From positions 1 to 11,883 of the forward strand of contig CAIQSZ010000267.1 of assembly GCA_903874575.1 (NCBI GenBank): a stretch of 11,883 nucleotides of DNA, given 5' to 3'. Of this stretch, positions 1 through 6,845 are shown in pieces; within the stretch, counting starts at the first letter, position 1, and every line of letters starts with the position of its first letter. The translations under genes were made by a program, and so were the position numbers. Origin of the DNA: an uncultured Elusimicrobia bacterium. Its GTDB lineage: Bacteria; Elusimicrobiota; Elusimicrobia; UBA1565; UBA9628. Below the pieces are notes generated by a model, which ran no database searches, was not told the DNA's origin, and saw only the letters and a list, made by a program, of their open reading frames with translations.

Positions 1-947
1 AGCTGTTCTTCAAGGACTACATCCTGCGCGTCTGGGGCGTGGGCCCCGCGCAGTTCTCGCCGTCCTTCGCGCGCGAGCGCATCCCGCGCTTCAATATCCT
101 GGAGTTCGTCGATAAGGCGGCCGCGGCGTTCAAGCGCGCGCTGTCGCGCGGTTCCGACATCAAGACGGAAGGCTACGTCGAGAAGGTCGAGGGCGAGCTG
201 TGGACCACCAAGCGCGGGTTCTCCATGATCTGCGACCGGATGGCCGAGGACGCGGTCAAGAAGGGCGCCCAAATGAGGCTCTCAACCCGCGTCGTCGGCC
301 TCAAGCGCGACGGCCAGCGCGTGGTCGGCGTCGAGGTGGAATCGGGCGGAGAGCGCGAGACGATCAAGTGCTCCGCCGTGGTGAACACGCTCGCGCTCAA
401 CGAGGCCGCGAAGCTGTTCGCTCCTTCGCTGGGCCCCGCCGCCGACGCCGCCGCGGCGTCCCTCCGCTTCCGCGCCATCGTCTTCGTCGGCCTCAAAGTG
501 AAGCGCGCGAAAGTGCTGCGCGCGTCGTTCATGTACTTTCGCGAGCATTCGTTCAATCGCATCACCGACCTGGCGCATTTCGGCTTCCGCATGGAACCGC
601 CCGGCACCACCTTGCTGGTCGCCGAAATCGCTTGCGACCCGTCCGACGCCGTCTGGTCGGACGAGGACCTGGCCGTGAAGTCCGTCGTCGACGATCTGGC
701 GCGCGAGGACATCATCGCGCCCTTCGAGATCGTCTCCGCCACCGTTTTCCGCACCCGCCACGCCCAGCCCATGTACCTGCTCGGCTATGAGGGCGCGTTG
801 AAGACCCTCCTCGACGCCTTTGCCGGACTCGATAACGTCGAGACCGCCGGCCGCCAGGGCCGTTTCCAGTACGTGAACACCCATGTGGCGATGAAGATGG
901 GCTTCGACGCCGCCGACCGCCTCGCCGCCAAACTAAGCCATGTCTGA
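1..947 (+). CDS. FAD-dependent oxidoreductase, amine-oxidase / protoporphyrinogen-oxidase-like (3' part)
   Basis: The reading frame is open to the left edge, so the N-terminus, including the expected GxGxxG FAD-binding Rossmann motif, is outside the window. A GTG at 39 is in frame but coding continues upstream of it (LFFKDYILRVWG), so it is not the start. The visible part has the pattern of flavin amine oxidases and the UDP-galactopyranose-mutase/protoporphyrinogen-oxidase-like enzymes found in glycan clusters: a WTTKRGFSMICDRMAEDAVKKG helix region, a beta strand returning to the cofactor (VVNTLAL), and a C-terminal GRQGRFQYVNTHVAMKMG segment that normally closes over the FAD. The substrate cannot be read from sequence; a role in glycan or lipid modification is inferred from the neighbours. 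The stop overlaps the azlC start by 8 nt, implying co-transcription and coupled translation with the transporter. Confidence 0.8.
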   Translation, partial: LFFKDYILRVWGVGPAQFSPSFARERIPRFNILEFVDKAAAAFKRALSRGSDIKTEGYVEKVEGELWTTKRGFSMICDRMAEDAVKKGAQMRLSTRVVGLKRDGQRVVGVEVESGGERETIKCSAVVNTLALNEAAKLFAPSLGPAADAAAASLRFRAIVFVGLKVKRAKVLRASFMYFREHSFNRITDLAHFGFRMEPPGTTLLVAEIACDPSDAVWSDEDLAVKSVVDDLAREDIIAPFEIVSATVFRTRHAQPMYLLGYEGALKTLLDAFAGLDNVETAGRQGRFQYVNTHVAMKMGFDAADRLAAKLSHV

Positions 948-1635
948 GCGAGCGACGGCCGTCCGCCGCGCCGCGTTCAGCGCCACGCTGCCGGTCCTAT
1001 TCGGTTATCTGCCGCTGGGCACGGCCTTCGGCCTGCTGTTCGGCACGTTGGATTACCCGTGGTATTTTTCGCCGCTCTCGGGCGCGGTCGTTTTCGCGGG
1101 CGCCGCCCAGTTTCTCTCCATAGGGCTGCTCGCCGCGCATGCCAGCCTGACCTCGGTCTTCGCGGCGACATTGTTTCTGAACCTGCGCCACATGTTCTAC
1201 GGCTTCTCGCTGCTGCGCCGCTTTCCGGAGCGCGGCTGGCGCCGCTTCTATCTGATCTTCGCCTTGACCGATGAGACCTACTCGATCCTGACCGCGGCGA
1301 AACCCGGAGACCGCGGGGAGGACGAGAGCTTCATCTTTAGGGTCGCGGCGCTGAACCATTCGTACTGGGTGGCGGGTTGCGCGTTGGGCGGCTTGCTGGG
1401 CCGAGGCGCGCGCTTCGACGCGCGGGGCTTCGACTTCGTGTTGACCGCGCTGTTCGTCGTGCTCTCCGTCGAACAGGCATTGGCCGTCAAGCGCGCGTTC
1501 CCGTTCGTCGTCGCCGCGGCGGCCGCCGCGTTCGCCTTGCGCGCGTTCCCGAATCAGATGCTTCTCGCTTCTTTGACGTTCGTCTTCGCGGCCTTGCTGT
1601 GGCGCGCGCGGAACGACGGAGGCGTCCATGCCTGA
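940..1635 (+). CDS. azlC: AzlC family branched-chain amino acid transporter, large subunit
   Basis: A 231-aa polytopic membrane protein of normal AzlC length. Family hallmarks are visible: the N-terminal YLPLGTAFGLLFG segment (about residues 23-35), AGAAQFLSIGLLAA (about 53-66), and FLNLRHMFYGFSLLRR (about 79-94), which contains the conserved NLRH. Further hydrophobic segments follow to about residue 225. With AzlD it forms an inner-membrane exporter; in Bacillus subtilis AzlCD exports branched-chain amino acids and their analogues. The ATG lies in an 8-nt overlap (ATGTCTGA) with the preceding oxidoreductase stop and has no strong ribosome-binding site, so translational coupling is likely. 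azlD follows immediately. Substrate specificity is inferred from the family only. Confidence 0.92.
   Translation: MSERATAVRRAAFSATLPVLFGYLPLGTAFGLLFGTLDYPWYFSPLSGAVVFAGAAQFLSIGLLAAHASLTSVFAATLFLNLRHMFYGFSLLRRFPERGWRRFYLIFALTDETYSILTAAKPGDRGEDESFIFRVAALNHSYWVAGCALGGLLGRGARFDARGFDFVLTALFVVLSVEQALAVKRAFPFVVAAAAAAFALRAFPNQMLLASLTFVFAALLWRARNDGGVHA
1618..1622 (+). promoter_or_regulatory. Ribosome-binding site of azlD
   Basis: GGAGG, 5 nt before the ATG at 1628 and inside the azlC coding region. It supports this start rather than a downstream one. Confidence 0.7.
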
Positions 1636-1975
1636 TCGGGCCTACGCGCTCAAGGCTTTCGCCGTCATGGCCGCCGCGACCTTCCCGTCGCGCCTGTTCC
1701 CGTTTATGATCCCGAAGCGCTGGCGCGAGAGCCGCCGCCTGCGCTTCATCGGCGAGAATCTGCCCGCCTCGGCGATGTTCCTTCTTGTCGTTTACTGCCT
1801 GAAGGGAACCGTTTTCGTCGCTCCGCCCTACGGTCTTCCCGAGGTCTTTAGCGTCGCTGCCGTTGTCGTCGTTCACCTCTGGCGCCGCAACGGATTGCTC
1901 AGCATCGGATCGGGAACCGGATTGTATGTGCTCCTGGTCCGCACCGGCGCCATCGAACGCCTCCTCGCGCGCTGA
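1628..1975 (+). CDS. azlD: AzlD family branched-chain amino acid transporter, small subunit
   Basis: A 115-aa membrane protein, slightly longer than the usual AzlD of about 100-110 residues. Typical AzlD features are the early ATFPSRLFPFMIP segment (about residues 17-29), the ENLPASAMFLLVVYCL helix (about 44-59), and two C-terminal hydrophobic stretches around VFSVAAVVVVHLW and GLYVLLVRTG. It is the obligate small partner of AzlC. Its ATG overlaps the azlC stop by 8 nt (ATGCCTGA) and is preceded by a good GGAGG ribosome-binding site at 1618-1622. The gene ends 10 bp before the end of the convergent methyltransferase gene. Confidence 0.9.
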   Translation: MPDRAYALKAFAVMAAATFPSRLFPFMIPKRWRESRRLRFIGENLPASAMFLLVVYCLKGTVFVAPPYGLPEVFSVAAVVVVHLWRRNGLLSIGSGTGLYVLLVRTGAIERLLAR

Positions 1976-1985
1976 GTCCCGCGGG

Positions 1986-2705
1986 CTATCGGCGGCGCAG
2001 GACCGCGATCAGAGAGAGCCCAAATGGCGGGCGCAACAGCTTTTCGGCACGCGAGACGATGGGCAGGACGGCGTTCATCACGGCGAAGTTCTCGTCCTCT
2101 TGGCGCGTTTCCTTGAGGACGCGGCCTTTAAGGAACCAGCCGAACGCGGCGACGGCGTTGAAGTGGTAGAGGTCCACCCAATCGGCGCGGCCGCCGCCGG
2201 CGCGGGCGACGAGGTCGCGCAACGAAGACTTCGTGTAGCGGCGGAAGTGGCGGTCGAGCGCGTCCAGGCTTCCATAGAGGAACGGATGCGCGGGTACCAG
2301 CAGGCAGATGTGTCCGCCCGGCGCGACGCCCTCGATCATGCGGCGCAGGGCTAAGTCGTCGCGCTCGACGTGCTCGAGTACGTTGACGCAGAGCGCGGTA
2401 TCGATGCGGTCCCGCTTCATCTCCTCGGCTAGGGCGGGGTCCGTCGCGTCGGTGGCCGCGGTCAGTCCGATGCGGGGGTCGCGGTGCCGTTCGTAGAATC
2501 GGCGGCGCAGGTCGTCGTCGTTCTCGACGCCGCGGTACAGCTCCGTTCCGTGGGCGACGAAGTGCTCGACGAAGGAGCCCAGGCCGCAGCCCACGTCGAC
2601 GGCGCGCTTGCCCACGTAGGGGGCGAACTGGGCGAACTGCCAGCCGAAGTAGGGCCGCGCGCGGGCGGACCAGCGCTCGTAGAAGTCCGAGTGGGATTCG
2701 GTCAT
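1986..2705 (-). CDS. Class I SAM-dependent methyltransferase
   Basis: A 239-aa soluble protein starting MTESHSDFYERW. The frame stays open upstream to 3143, but the start at 2705 is preferred because it gives an ATGA overlap with the preceding glycosyltransferase, and the upstream translation is a low-complexity Arg/Pro/Ala-rich shadow of that gene. The SAM-binding motif I is AVDVGCGLGSF (residues 35-45). An acidic motif II region (YRGVENDDDL), a post-II DTALCVNVLEHVERD motif and GHICLLVPAHPFLYGSLD (motif III area) follow in the usual order. A methyltransferase paired with a GT2 enzyme in a glycan cluster probably methylates a sugar or lipid carrier intermediate, but the acceptor cannot be read from sequence. 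The junction shows no Shine-Dalgarno, consistent with coupling to the upstream gene. Confidence 0.88.
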   Translation of the reverse strand: MTESHSDFYERWSARARPYFGWQFAQFAPYVGKRAVDVGCGLGSFVEHFVAHGTELYRGVENDDDLRRRFYERHRDPRIGLTAATDATDPALAEEMKRDRIDTALCVNVLEHVERDDLALRRMIEGVAPGGHICLLVPAHPFLYGSLDALDRHFRRYTKSSLRDLVARAGGGRADWVDLYHFNAVAAFGWFLKGRVLKETRQEDENFAVMNAVLPIVSRAEKLLRPPFGLSLIAVLRRR

Positions 2706-3862
2706 TTGACGCGCAGGTAGAACAGGCCGAGCGCGAACGAGGTGAACGCGCATTGCGCGCCGGTCAGAATCAAGGAGATCGCGATGACGGCGGCGTCCAG
2801 GCGTACGGTTTGCGCGCCCATCGGGAACCAGCGCGCGTAGTAGGAGAGGGGGAAGTAGGCCAAGGCGAGCGTTCCCGTCAGCATCAGCGCGGCGCCGATC
2901 ATCAGGCCTTTTTCCAGGCTGAACGTCTTGTGCAGGAACCGCACCACGGGATTGCCCGCGTCGAAGCGCTCCTGATAGTCCGCTTCCTGCGCGACGACGC
3001 CCAGTCCCAGCACGTTGGCGCCGGTCAGCCAGAGCAGGAGCGCGGTCAGGATGTGGCGCGAGCCCAGCCACGAGGACAAAGCGTCGGGCGACAGGACGTC
3101 GCGCGCGGTGATGCCCAGCAGGCCCGCGGCGCCCAGCGCGCACAGCGTGAAGCCGGGAGCCAGGAAGGTTCCCGTCGGCGAAAACAACAGCATGAAGCGC
3201 AGGTGGCGCCAGCCGTCGCGCCAGCGGCGCAGGTGCGGCGGGCGATCCCGCAGGTCCTTATGCAGGTCGCACGGGACCTCGGCGATGCGCATCCTCAGGA
3301 GCGACGCCTTCACGATCATCTCGGTGGCGAACTCCATGCCGTCGGCCTTCAGTCCCATGCGTTCGAACGCGTCCTTGGTGAGTCCGCGCATCCCGCAGTT
3401 CGTGTCGCCGATGCCCGTCGAGAAAAGCAGGTTCATCACGCCCGTCAGCACCGGCGTCCCGAGGCGGCGGTTCAGGAAAGGCATCGCGCCCGGCGCGATG
3501 CGCCCCTGGAAGCGGTTGCCAACGACGAAATCGAAGCCCTGCTTGAGCTTTTCAAGGTAGCGGGGCGCCTGCTCGAAATCGTAGGAGCCGTCGGCGTCGC
3601 CCATGATCAGGTGCTTGCCGCGCGCGGACGCGAAGCCGCCGCGCAGCGTCTTGCCGTACCCTTTGCCGTCGACGGCGACCACGCGCGCTCCCAGACTCTC
3701 GGCGATCGCCCGCGTCCGGTCGGTGGAGCCGTTGTCGGCCACGACGATCTCGCCGCGGACGTTAAGAGCGGCCAGCGCCTTTTTCGCCTTCTCCACGCAG
3801 TGCGCGATGGAACGCTCCTCGTTGAGCGCGGGAATGACGATGGAGAGCTCGAATTCGCTCAC
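2702..3862 (-). CDS. Glycosyltransferase family 2, dolichol-phosphate-mannose-synthase-like, with C-terminal membrane domain
   Basis: A 386-aa protein. The GT-A domain shows IVIPALNEE (residues 8-16), VADNGSTDRT (41-50), the KGYGKTLRGGF segment (67-77) and the metal-binding GDADGSYDF (88-96, DxD = D89/D91), all as in polyprenyl-phosphate glycosyltransferases. DTNCGMRG and the later acceptor-side helices follow near residues 155-215. From about residue 225 there are four hydrophobic stretches (FSPTGTFLAPGF..., ILTALLLWLTGANVLGLG, LMIGAALMLTGTLALAYF, AAVIAISLILTGAQ...), giving a membrane anchor. The expected reaction is transfer of a hexose from an NDP-sugar to polyprenyl phosphate at the cytoplasmic face, producing the donor used by GT-C enzymes such as the one at 5622-6845. 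The start is GTG with a GAGGAA site 6 nt upstream. It is the first gene of a minus-strand pair with the methyltransferase. Confidence 0.9.
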   Translation of the reverse strand: MSEFELSIVIPALNEERSIAHCVEKAKKALAALNVRGEIVVADNGSTDRTRAIAESLGARVVAVDGKGYGKTLRGGFASARGKHLIMGDADGSYDFEQAPRYLEKLKQGFDFVVGNRFQGRIAPGAMPFLNRRLGTPVLTGVMNLLFSTGIGDTNCGMRGLTKDAFERMGLKADGMEFATEMIVKASLLRMRIAEVPCDLHKDLRDRPPHLRRWRDGWRHLRFMLLFSPTGTFLAPGFTLCALGAAGLLGITARDVLSPDALSSWLGSRHILTALLLWLTGANVLGLGVVAQEADYQERFDAGNPVVRFLHKTFSLEKGLMIGAALMLTGTLALAYFPLSYYARWFPMGAQTVRLDAAVIAISLILTGAQCAFTSFALGLFYLRVK

Positions 3863-3868
3863 CGCGCG

Positions 3869-3874
3869 TTCCTC
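3869..3874 (-). promoter_or_regulatory. Ribosome-binding site of the GT2 gene ending at 2702
   Basis: On the minus strand GAGGAA lies 6 nt before the GTG at 3862. This spacing supports the GTG as the true start. Confidence 0.6.
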
Positions 3875-3888
3875 GGAGACGAGAGCAT

Positions 3889-3917
3889 AGCGGACACTAT
3901 ATCAAAGCTTGTAGAAT
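3889..3917 (+). promoter_or_regulatory. Possible promoter for the 3926-6845 operon in the divergent gap
   Basis: The 63-bp gap between divergent genes (3863-3925) must serve both directions. On the plus strand CGGACA (3891-3896) and TAGAAT (3912-3917, 5 of 6 matches to TATAAT) are separated by 15 bp, which is short for sigma-70. TAGAAT ends 8 nt before the ATG at 3926 and no Shine-Dalgarno is visible, so a leaderless or nearly leaderless transcript is possible. On the minus strand TATAGT and TTGATA elements occur but not at proper spacing. This is a weak prediction. Confidence 0.3.
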
Positions 3918-3925
3918 CCGCCACG

Positions 3926-4927
3926 ATGGGTTATTGGGACCGAAAGAAGGTGCTCGTGACGGGCGGCGGCGGCTTCATCGGCAGCCACCTCGTCGAACTG
4001 CTGGTGCGGGGAGCGCGCGGCGTCCGCGTCACCGTCGCCGACCATCGCGGCGCCGTCAAGCGGCGCAATTTGGCCGCGGTCTGGAAGGACATCCGTTTCG
4101 TCCACGCCGACCTGGACGATCCGAAGGCCGCGCGGCGTCTCTGCCGGGGGCAGGACGTGGTCATCAACATGGCCGCCTCGGTCGGCGGCGTGGGCTGGAA
4201 CTCGTCGCATCCCGGCTCCCTGTTCCGCGACAACATGACGATCGGGCTCAACGTATTGGAGGCCGCCAGGCGGGCGGACGTGGCCCGCTATCTTGTCGTG
4301 AGTTCGGCCTGCGTGTACCCGCGCGACTGCGCCATCCCCACGCCGGAGACCGAAGGCTTCCGCGACGCTCCGGAGAGGACGAACGCCGGCTACGGCTGGG
4401 CCAAGCGCATGCAGGAGTACCTGGGTCAGGCGTACGCCGAGGAGTTCGGCATGTCGGTGGCCATCGCGCGGCCTTACAACGCCTACGGTCCCCGCGACCA
4501 CTTCGACCCGGCGCGCTCCCACGTCATCGCGGCGTTGGTCAAGCGCGTCTGCGACGGCGAGGACCCGGTGCTGGTTTGGGGCGACGGCTCCGCGACCCGT
4601 TCGTTCCTGTTCGTCGAGGATTTCGTGCGCGGCCTTCTGGCGATTGCCGAGAAATATCCGAAGGCCGAGGCCGTCAATATCGGCGCCGACGACGAGATCT
4701 CGGTGAAGGAACTGGCGACGGCCATCGTCCGTCTGGCGGGCACCGGCGCCGGGCTGGTCTTCGATCCGACCAAACCCTCCGGCCAGCCTCGCCGCCGCTG
4801 CGACGTCGCCAAGCTGAAAAAGACCCTCGGCTACGAGGCGCGCGTGCGCCTCGATGAAGGCCTGTCCAAGACCATCGCCTGGTACCGGGAGCATGAGATG
4901 CCGAAAGGGAAGGGCCGCCGGTCATGA
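3926..4927 (+). CDS. NAD(P)-dependent GDP-sugar epimerase/reductase, GDP-L-fucose-synthase-like (extended SDR)
   Basis: A 333-aa extended short-chain dehydrogenase. The nucleotide-binding motif is TGGGGFIG (residues 12-19, GxxGxxG). The catalytic region is SSACVYP (126-132) and YGWAK (156-160). Residues S127, C129, Y156, K160, H199 and R207 fall exactly 20 positions after the E. coli GDP-L-fucose synthase active-site residues S107, C109, Y136, K140, H179 and R187 as I recall them. The surrounding sequence (AASVGGVGWNSSHP, DHFDPARSHVIAALV, VWGDGSATRSFLFVEDF, VNIGADDEISVKELA) also follows that family. The likely reaction is 3,5-epimerisation and 4-reduction of GDP-4-keto-6-deoxymannose. GDP-mannose 3,5-epimerase is an alternative, since SSAC(I/V)YP and WGDG..TRSF also occur there. 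No GDP-mannose 4,6-dehydratase is in the window. The frame is open upstream to 2753, but that extension is antisense shadow. First gene of a three-gene plus-strand operon. Confidence 0.85.
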   Translation: MGYWDRKKVLVTGGGGFIGSHLVELLVRGARGVRVTVADHRGAVKRRNLAAVWKDIRFVHADLDDPKAARRLCRGQDVVINMAASVGGVGWNSSHPGSLFRDNMTIGLNVLEAARRADVARYLVVSSACVYPRDCAIPTPETEGFRDAPERTNAGYGWAKRMQEYLGQAYAEEFGMSVAIARPYNAYGPRDHFDPARSHVIAALVKRVCDGEDPVLVWGDGSATRSFLFVEDFVRGLLAIAEKYPKAEAVNIGADDEISVKELATAIVRLAGTGAGLVFDPTKPSGQPRRRCDVAKLKKTLGYEARVRLDEGLSKTIAWYREHEMPKGKGRRS

Positions 4928-5625
4928 GGTCCAGGCGCGCGCTGGTTCTGCTCACCTTCAACGAGATAGAGGCCCTGCCCAAACTCTTCGACCGAATCCC
5001 GCTTTCGGCGGCCGACGACGTGTTCGCCGTCGACGGCGGCTCGAAGGACGGCACCGTCGACTATCTGAAGTCGAAGGGCGTGCGCGTCGTCGGCCAGCCG
5101 CGCCGCGGCCGCGGCTGCGCGTTCCAGGTCGCCCTCGACGCCACCGACGCCGAGGTCCTGTGCTACTACAGTCCCGACGGCAACGAGGACCCCGACGACA
5201 TCCCCAAGCTCTTCGAGACGCTGGAGGCCGGCGGCTTCGATCTCGTCGTCGCCTCGCGCATGTGCCGGGGCGCGCACAACGAGGAAGACGAGGGAGCGCT
5301 GAAGCCGCGCAAGTGGGTCAATCAGGCGTTTACGTTCCTGGCCAACGTCCTCTGGAACCGCGGGCCGTACGTCACCGACACCATCAACGGCTTTCGGGCC
5401 GTGCGCGCCGACGCCCTGCGCCGTTGCGCGTGCCGGGTGGACGGCTTCGTCGTCGAGTACCTGATGTCCATCCGCATGATGAAGCTGGGCCTGCGCGTCG
5501 GCGAGGTCCCGACGTACGAAAGCCCGCGGCTGGGGGGACAGAGCACCGCTCACTCCTGGCCGACCGGCGTCGAGTTCACCAAACAGCTGATCAAGGAAGT
5601 CCTGATCGGCCGTCGCGTCGCGTGA
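4924..5625 (+). CDS. Glycosyltransferase family 2 (short GT-A)
   Basis: A 233-aa soluble GT-A enzyme. It has LLTFNE (residues 9-14), VDGGSKDGT (36-44), a nucleotide-sugar loop QPRRGRGCAFQVAL (58-71), and an acidic motif SPDGNEDPDDIP (83-94) where most relatives have a DxD-type DADGQ/LQHPP motif. DTINGFRAVRADALRR (about 156-171) and a VVEYLMSIRMMKLGLRVGEVP segment match the acceptor half of DPM-synthase-like enzymes. There is no C-terminal membrane domain, unlike the GT2 at 2702-3862. The likely role is transfer of a sugar to a polyprenyl carrier or growing glycan in the cytoplasm; the sugar is unknown. The ATG overlaps the epimerase stop by 4 nt (ATGA), with a purine-rich AAAGGGAAGGG stretch just upstream as a ribosome-binding site. 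The stop overlaps the next gene's GTG. Confidence 0.88.
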   Translation: MRSRRALVLLTFNEIEALPKLFDRIPLSAADDVFAVDGGSKDGTVDYLKSKGVRVVGQPRRGRGCAFQVALDATDAEVLCYYSPDGNEDPDDIPKLFETLEAGGFDLVVASRMCRGAHNEEDEGALKPRKWVNQAFTFLANVLWNRGPYVTDTINGFRAVRADALRRCACRVDGFVVEYLMSIRMMKLGLRVGEVPTYESPRLGGQSTAHSWPTGVEFTKQLIKEVLIGRRVA

Positions 5626-6845
5626 GCCTGGACGCGGCGCGCGCGCGGCGCTGGGCGTCGGCCGCCCTGGCGGCCGGACTGCTCCTGCGCTTCGCCTACG
5701 CTTGGCACGGCCACCGCGCGCGCTATCTGCCGACCAGCTCCGACGGCTACGAAACCATCGCGCTCTCCTTGCTGGACCGGGGCGAGTACGCGCTGACGCC
5801 CGGCGTGCCGACCTCCCTGCGCGAACCGTCGTTTCCGCTGTACATCGCGTTCGTCTACGGGGTGTTCGGCCGCCGTCCCGGCGTGGTGGTGTTTCTTAAC
5901 TGCCTGCTGTCGGCGGCGACGGGCTGGCTGCTTTGGCGCACCGGCCGCCGCCTCTTCGGCGAGGCCGTCGCGTTGGCCGCGTTGACGGCGTTCATGTTGC
6001 ACCCGCAGTCGGTGTACTACTGCGCGTATTTCTTCCGGGAGACCTGGCTGTGCTTCTGGTTCGGGGTCCTTCTATGGGCGTCCCTGGACTGGGCCGCGCC
6101 CGCGGACGATCCCGCGGGACGGCGCGGCGCCCTGGCCGGCGGCCTGGCGTCGGCGGCGTTCGGCCTGGCCAACTCCGCCGTCCTGCCCGCGTGCGCCCTG
6201 TCCGGCGTCCTCCTGTGGTTCGCGGCTCCGGCCCGGGCCCGCGCGCGTCGCGCGGGCCTGTACTTCCTGCCGTTGTGCCTGGCCTTCGGCGCGTGGAGCG
6301 CGCGCAACTGGAGCGCGCAGGGCCGCTTCGTCGCGGGCAGCACCCACGGCGGCGAGGAGTTCCTTCAGGCTCTCATCGTGCCGCCCGAGGACCTGGGCAC
6401 CCCGCGCCAAGGCGAGATCGTCCGCGCCACGCCGGTCTTCGCCGAGGCCAATAAGCTTCCCGAGGCGGAGCGCAACGACCTGCTGATGAAGGCGTCCTTG
6501 CGCTGGATCGGCGCGCACCCGGGGGTCTTCGCCTCGCGCGCGCTGGCCGGCTTCGCAAAATATTGGAAACCGTGGCCGTACAAGCGCGGCTACCAGCACT
6601 CGTACGCGGCGCTGGTGCTGGCCGGCCTGCTCTCGGACGGCTGGATGATCCCGCTCGGCTTCCTGGGCCTGTGGCTGTTCCGCGCGCGCTGGCGCCTGGC
6701 GCCGGCCTTCCCCGCGTCGGTGTTCGCGATGACCTTGGTCTACGGCGCGGTCCACGCCGTCATTCGCTACCGCCTGCCGCTGATGGGCGGGATGATCCTA
6801 CTGGCCTGCGCGGCGGTGGAAAGCGTCATTTGCACTGACACCTAG
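5622..6845 (+). CDS. Membrane GT-C glycosyltransferase (ArnT / GT39-like)
   Basis: A 407-aa protein with about nine or ten hydrophobic segments. The start is the GTG at 5622, whose GTGA overlaps the preceding stop; the frame stays open upstream to 4854 but that part is Arg-rich shadow of the GT2 gene. After the first membrane segment there is a periplasmic-loop motif TSSDGYETIALSLLDRGEY (residues 38-56) with D41 in the position of the GT-C catalytic aspartate. A second loop YYCAYFFRETW follows around residues 130-140. The end, RYRLPLMGGMILLACA, is normal for the family, so the protein is not truncated. Such enzymes use polyprenyl-phosphate sugars made by DPM-type GT2 enzymes and transfer them outside the inner membrane. 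The last 20 bp overlap the convergent 8-cysteine gene. Confidence 0.85.
   Translation: MSLDAARARRWASAALAAGLLLRFAYAWHGHRARYLPTSSDGYETIALSLLDRGEYALTPGVPTSLREPSFPLYIAFVYGVFGRRPGVVVFLNCLLSAATGWLLWRTGRRLFGEAVALAALTAFMLHPQSVYYCAYFFRETWLCFWFGVLLWASLDWAAPADDPAGRRGALAGGLASAAFGLANSAVLPACALSGVLLWFAAPARARARRAGLYFLPLCLAFGAWSARNWSAQGRFVAGSTHGGEEFLQALIVPPEDLGTPRQGEIVRATPVFAEANKLPEAERNDLLMKASLRWIGAHPGVFASRALAGFAKYWKPWPYKRGYQHSYAALVLAGLLSDGWMIPLGFLGLWLFRARWRLAPAFPASVFAMTLVYGAVHAVIRYRLPLMGGMILLACAAVESVICTDT

Noticed and set aside
1978..1985. Palindrome CCCGCGGG between azlD and the methyltransferase as a bidirectional terminator
   Set aside because: Only 8 bp with no loop and no T-run; too common in GC-rich DNA.
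2706..3143. N-terminal extension of the methyltransferase frame to 385 aa
   Set aside because: The extension is Arg/Gly/Ala/Pro-rich shadow of the glycosyltransferase in another frame. The ATG at 2705 gives an ATGA overlap and a clean methyltransferase N-terminus.
2753..3925. Upstream extension of the epimerase frame (724-aa ORF), seemingly a fusion
   Set aside because: The 391 extra residues are antisense to the GT2 gene, rich in Arg/Gln/Ala/His without domain signatures. The SDR fold begins exactly at the ATG at 3926.
4854..5621. Upstream extension of the GT-C frame (663-aa ORF)
   Set aside because: It overlaps the GT2 gene in another frame and is Arg-rich. The GTG at 5622 in a GTGA overlap fits the operon.
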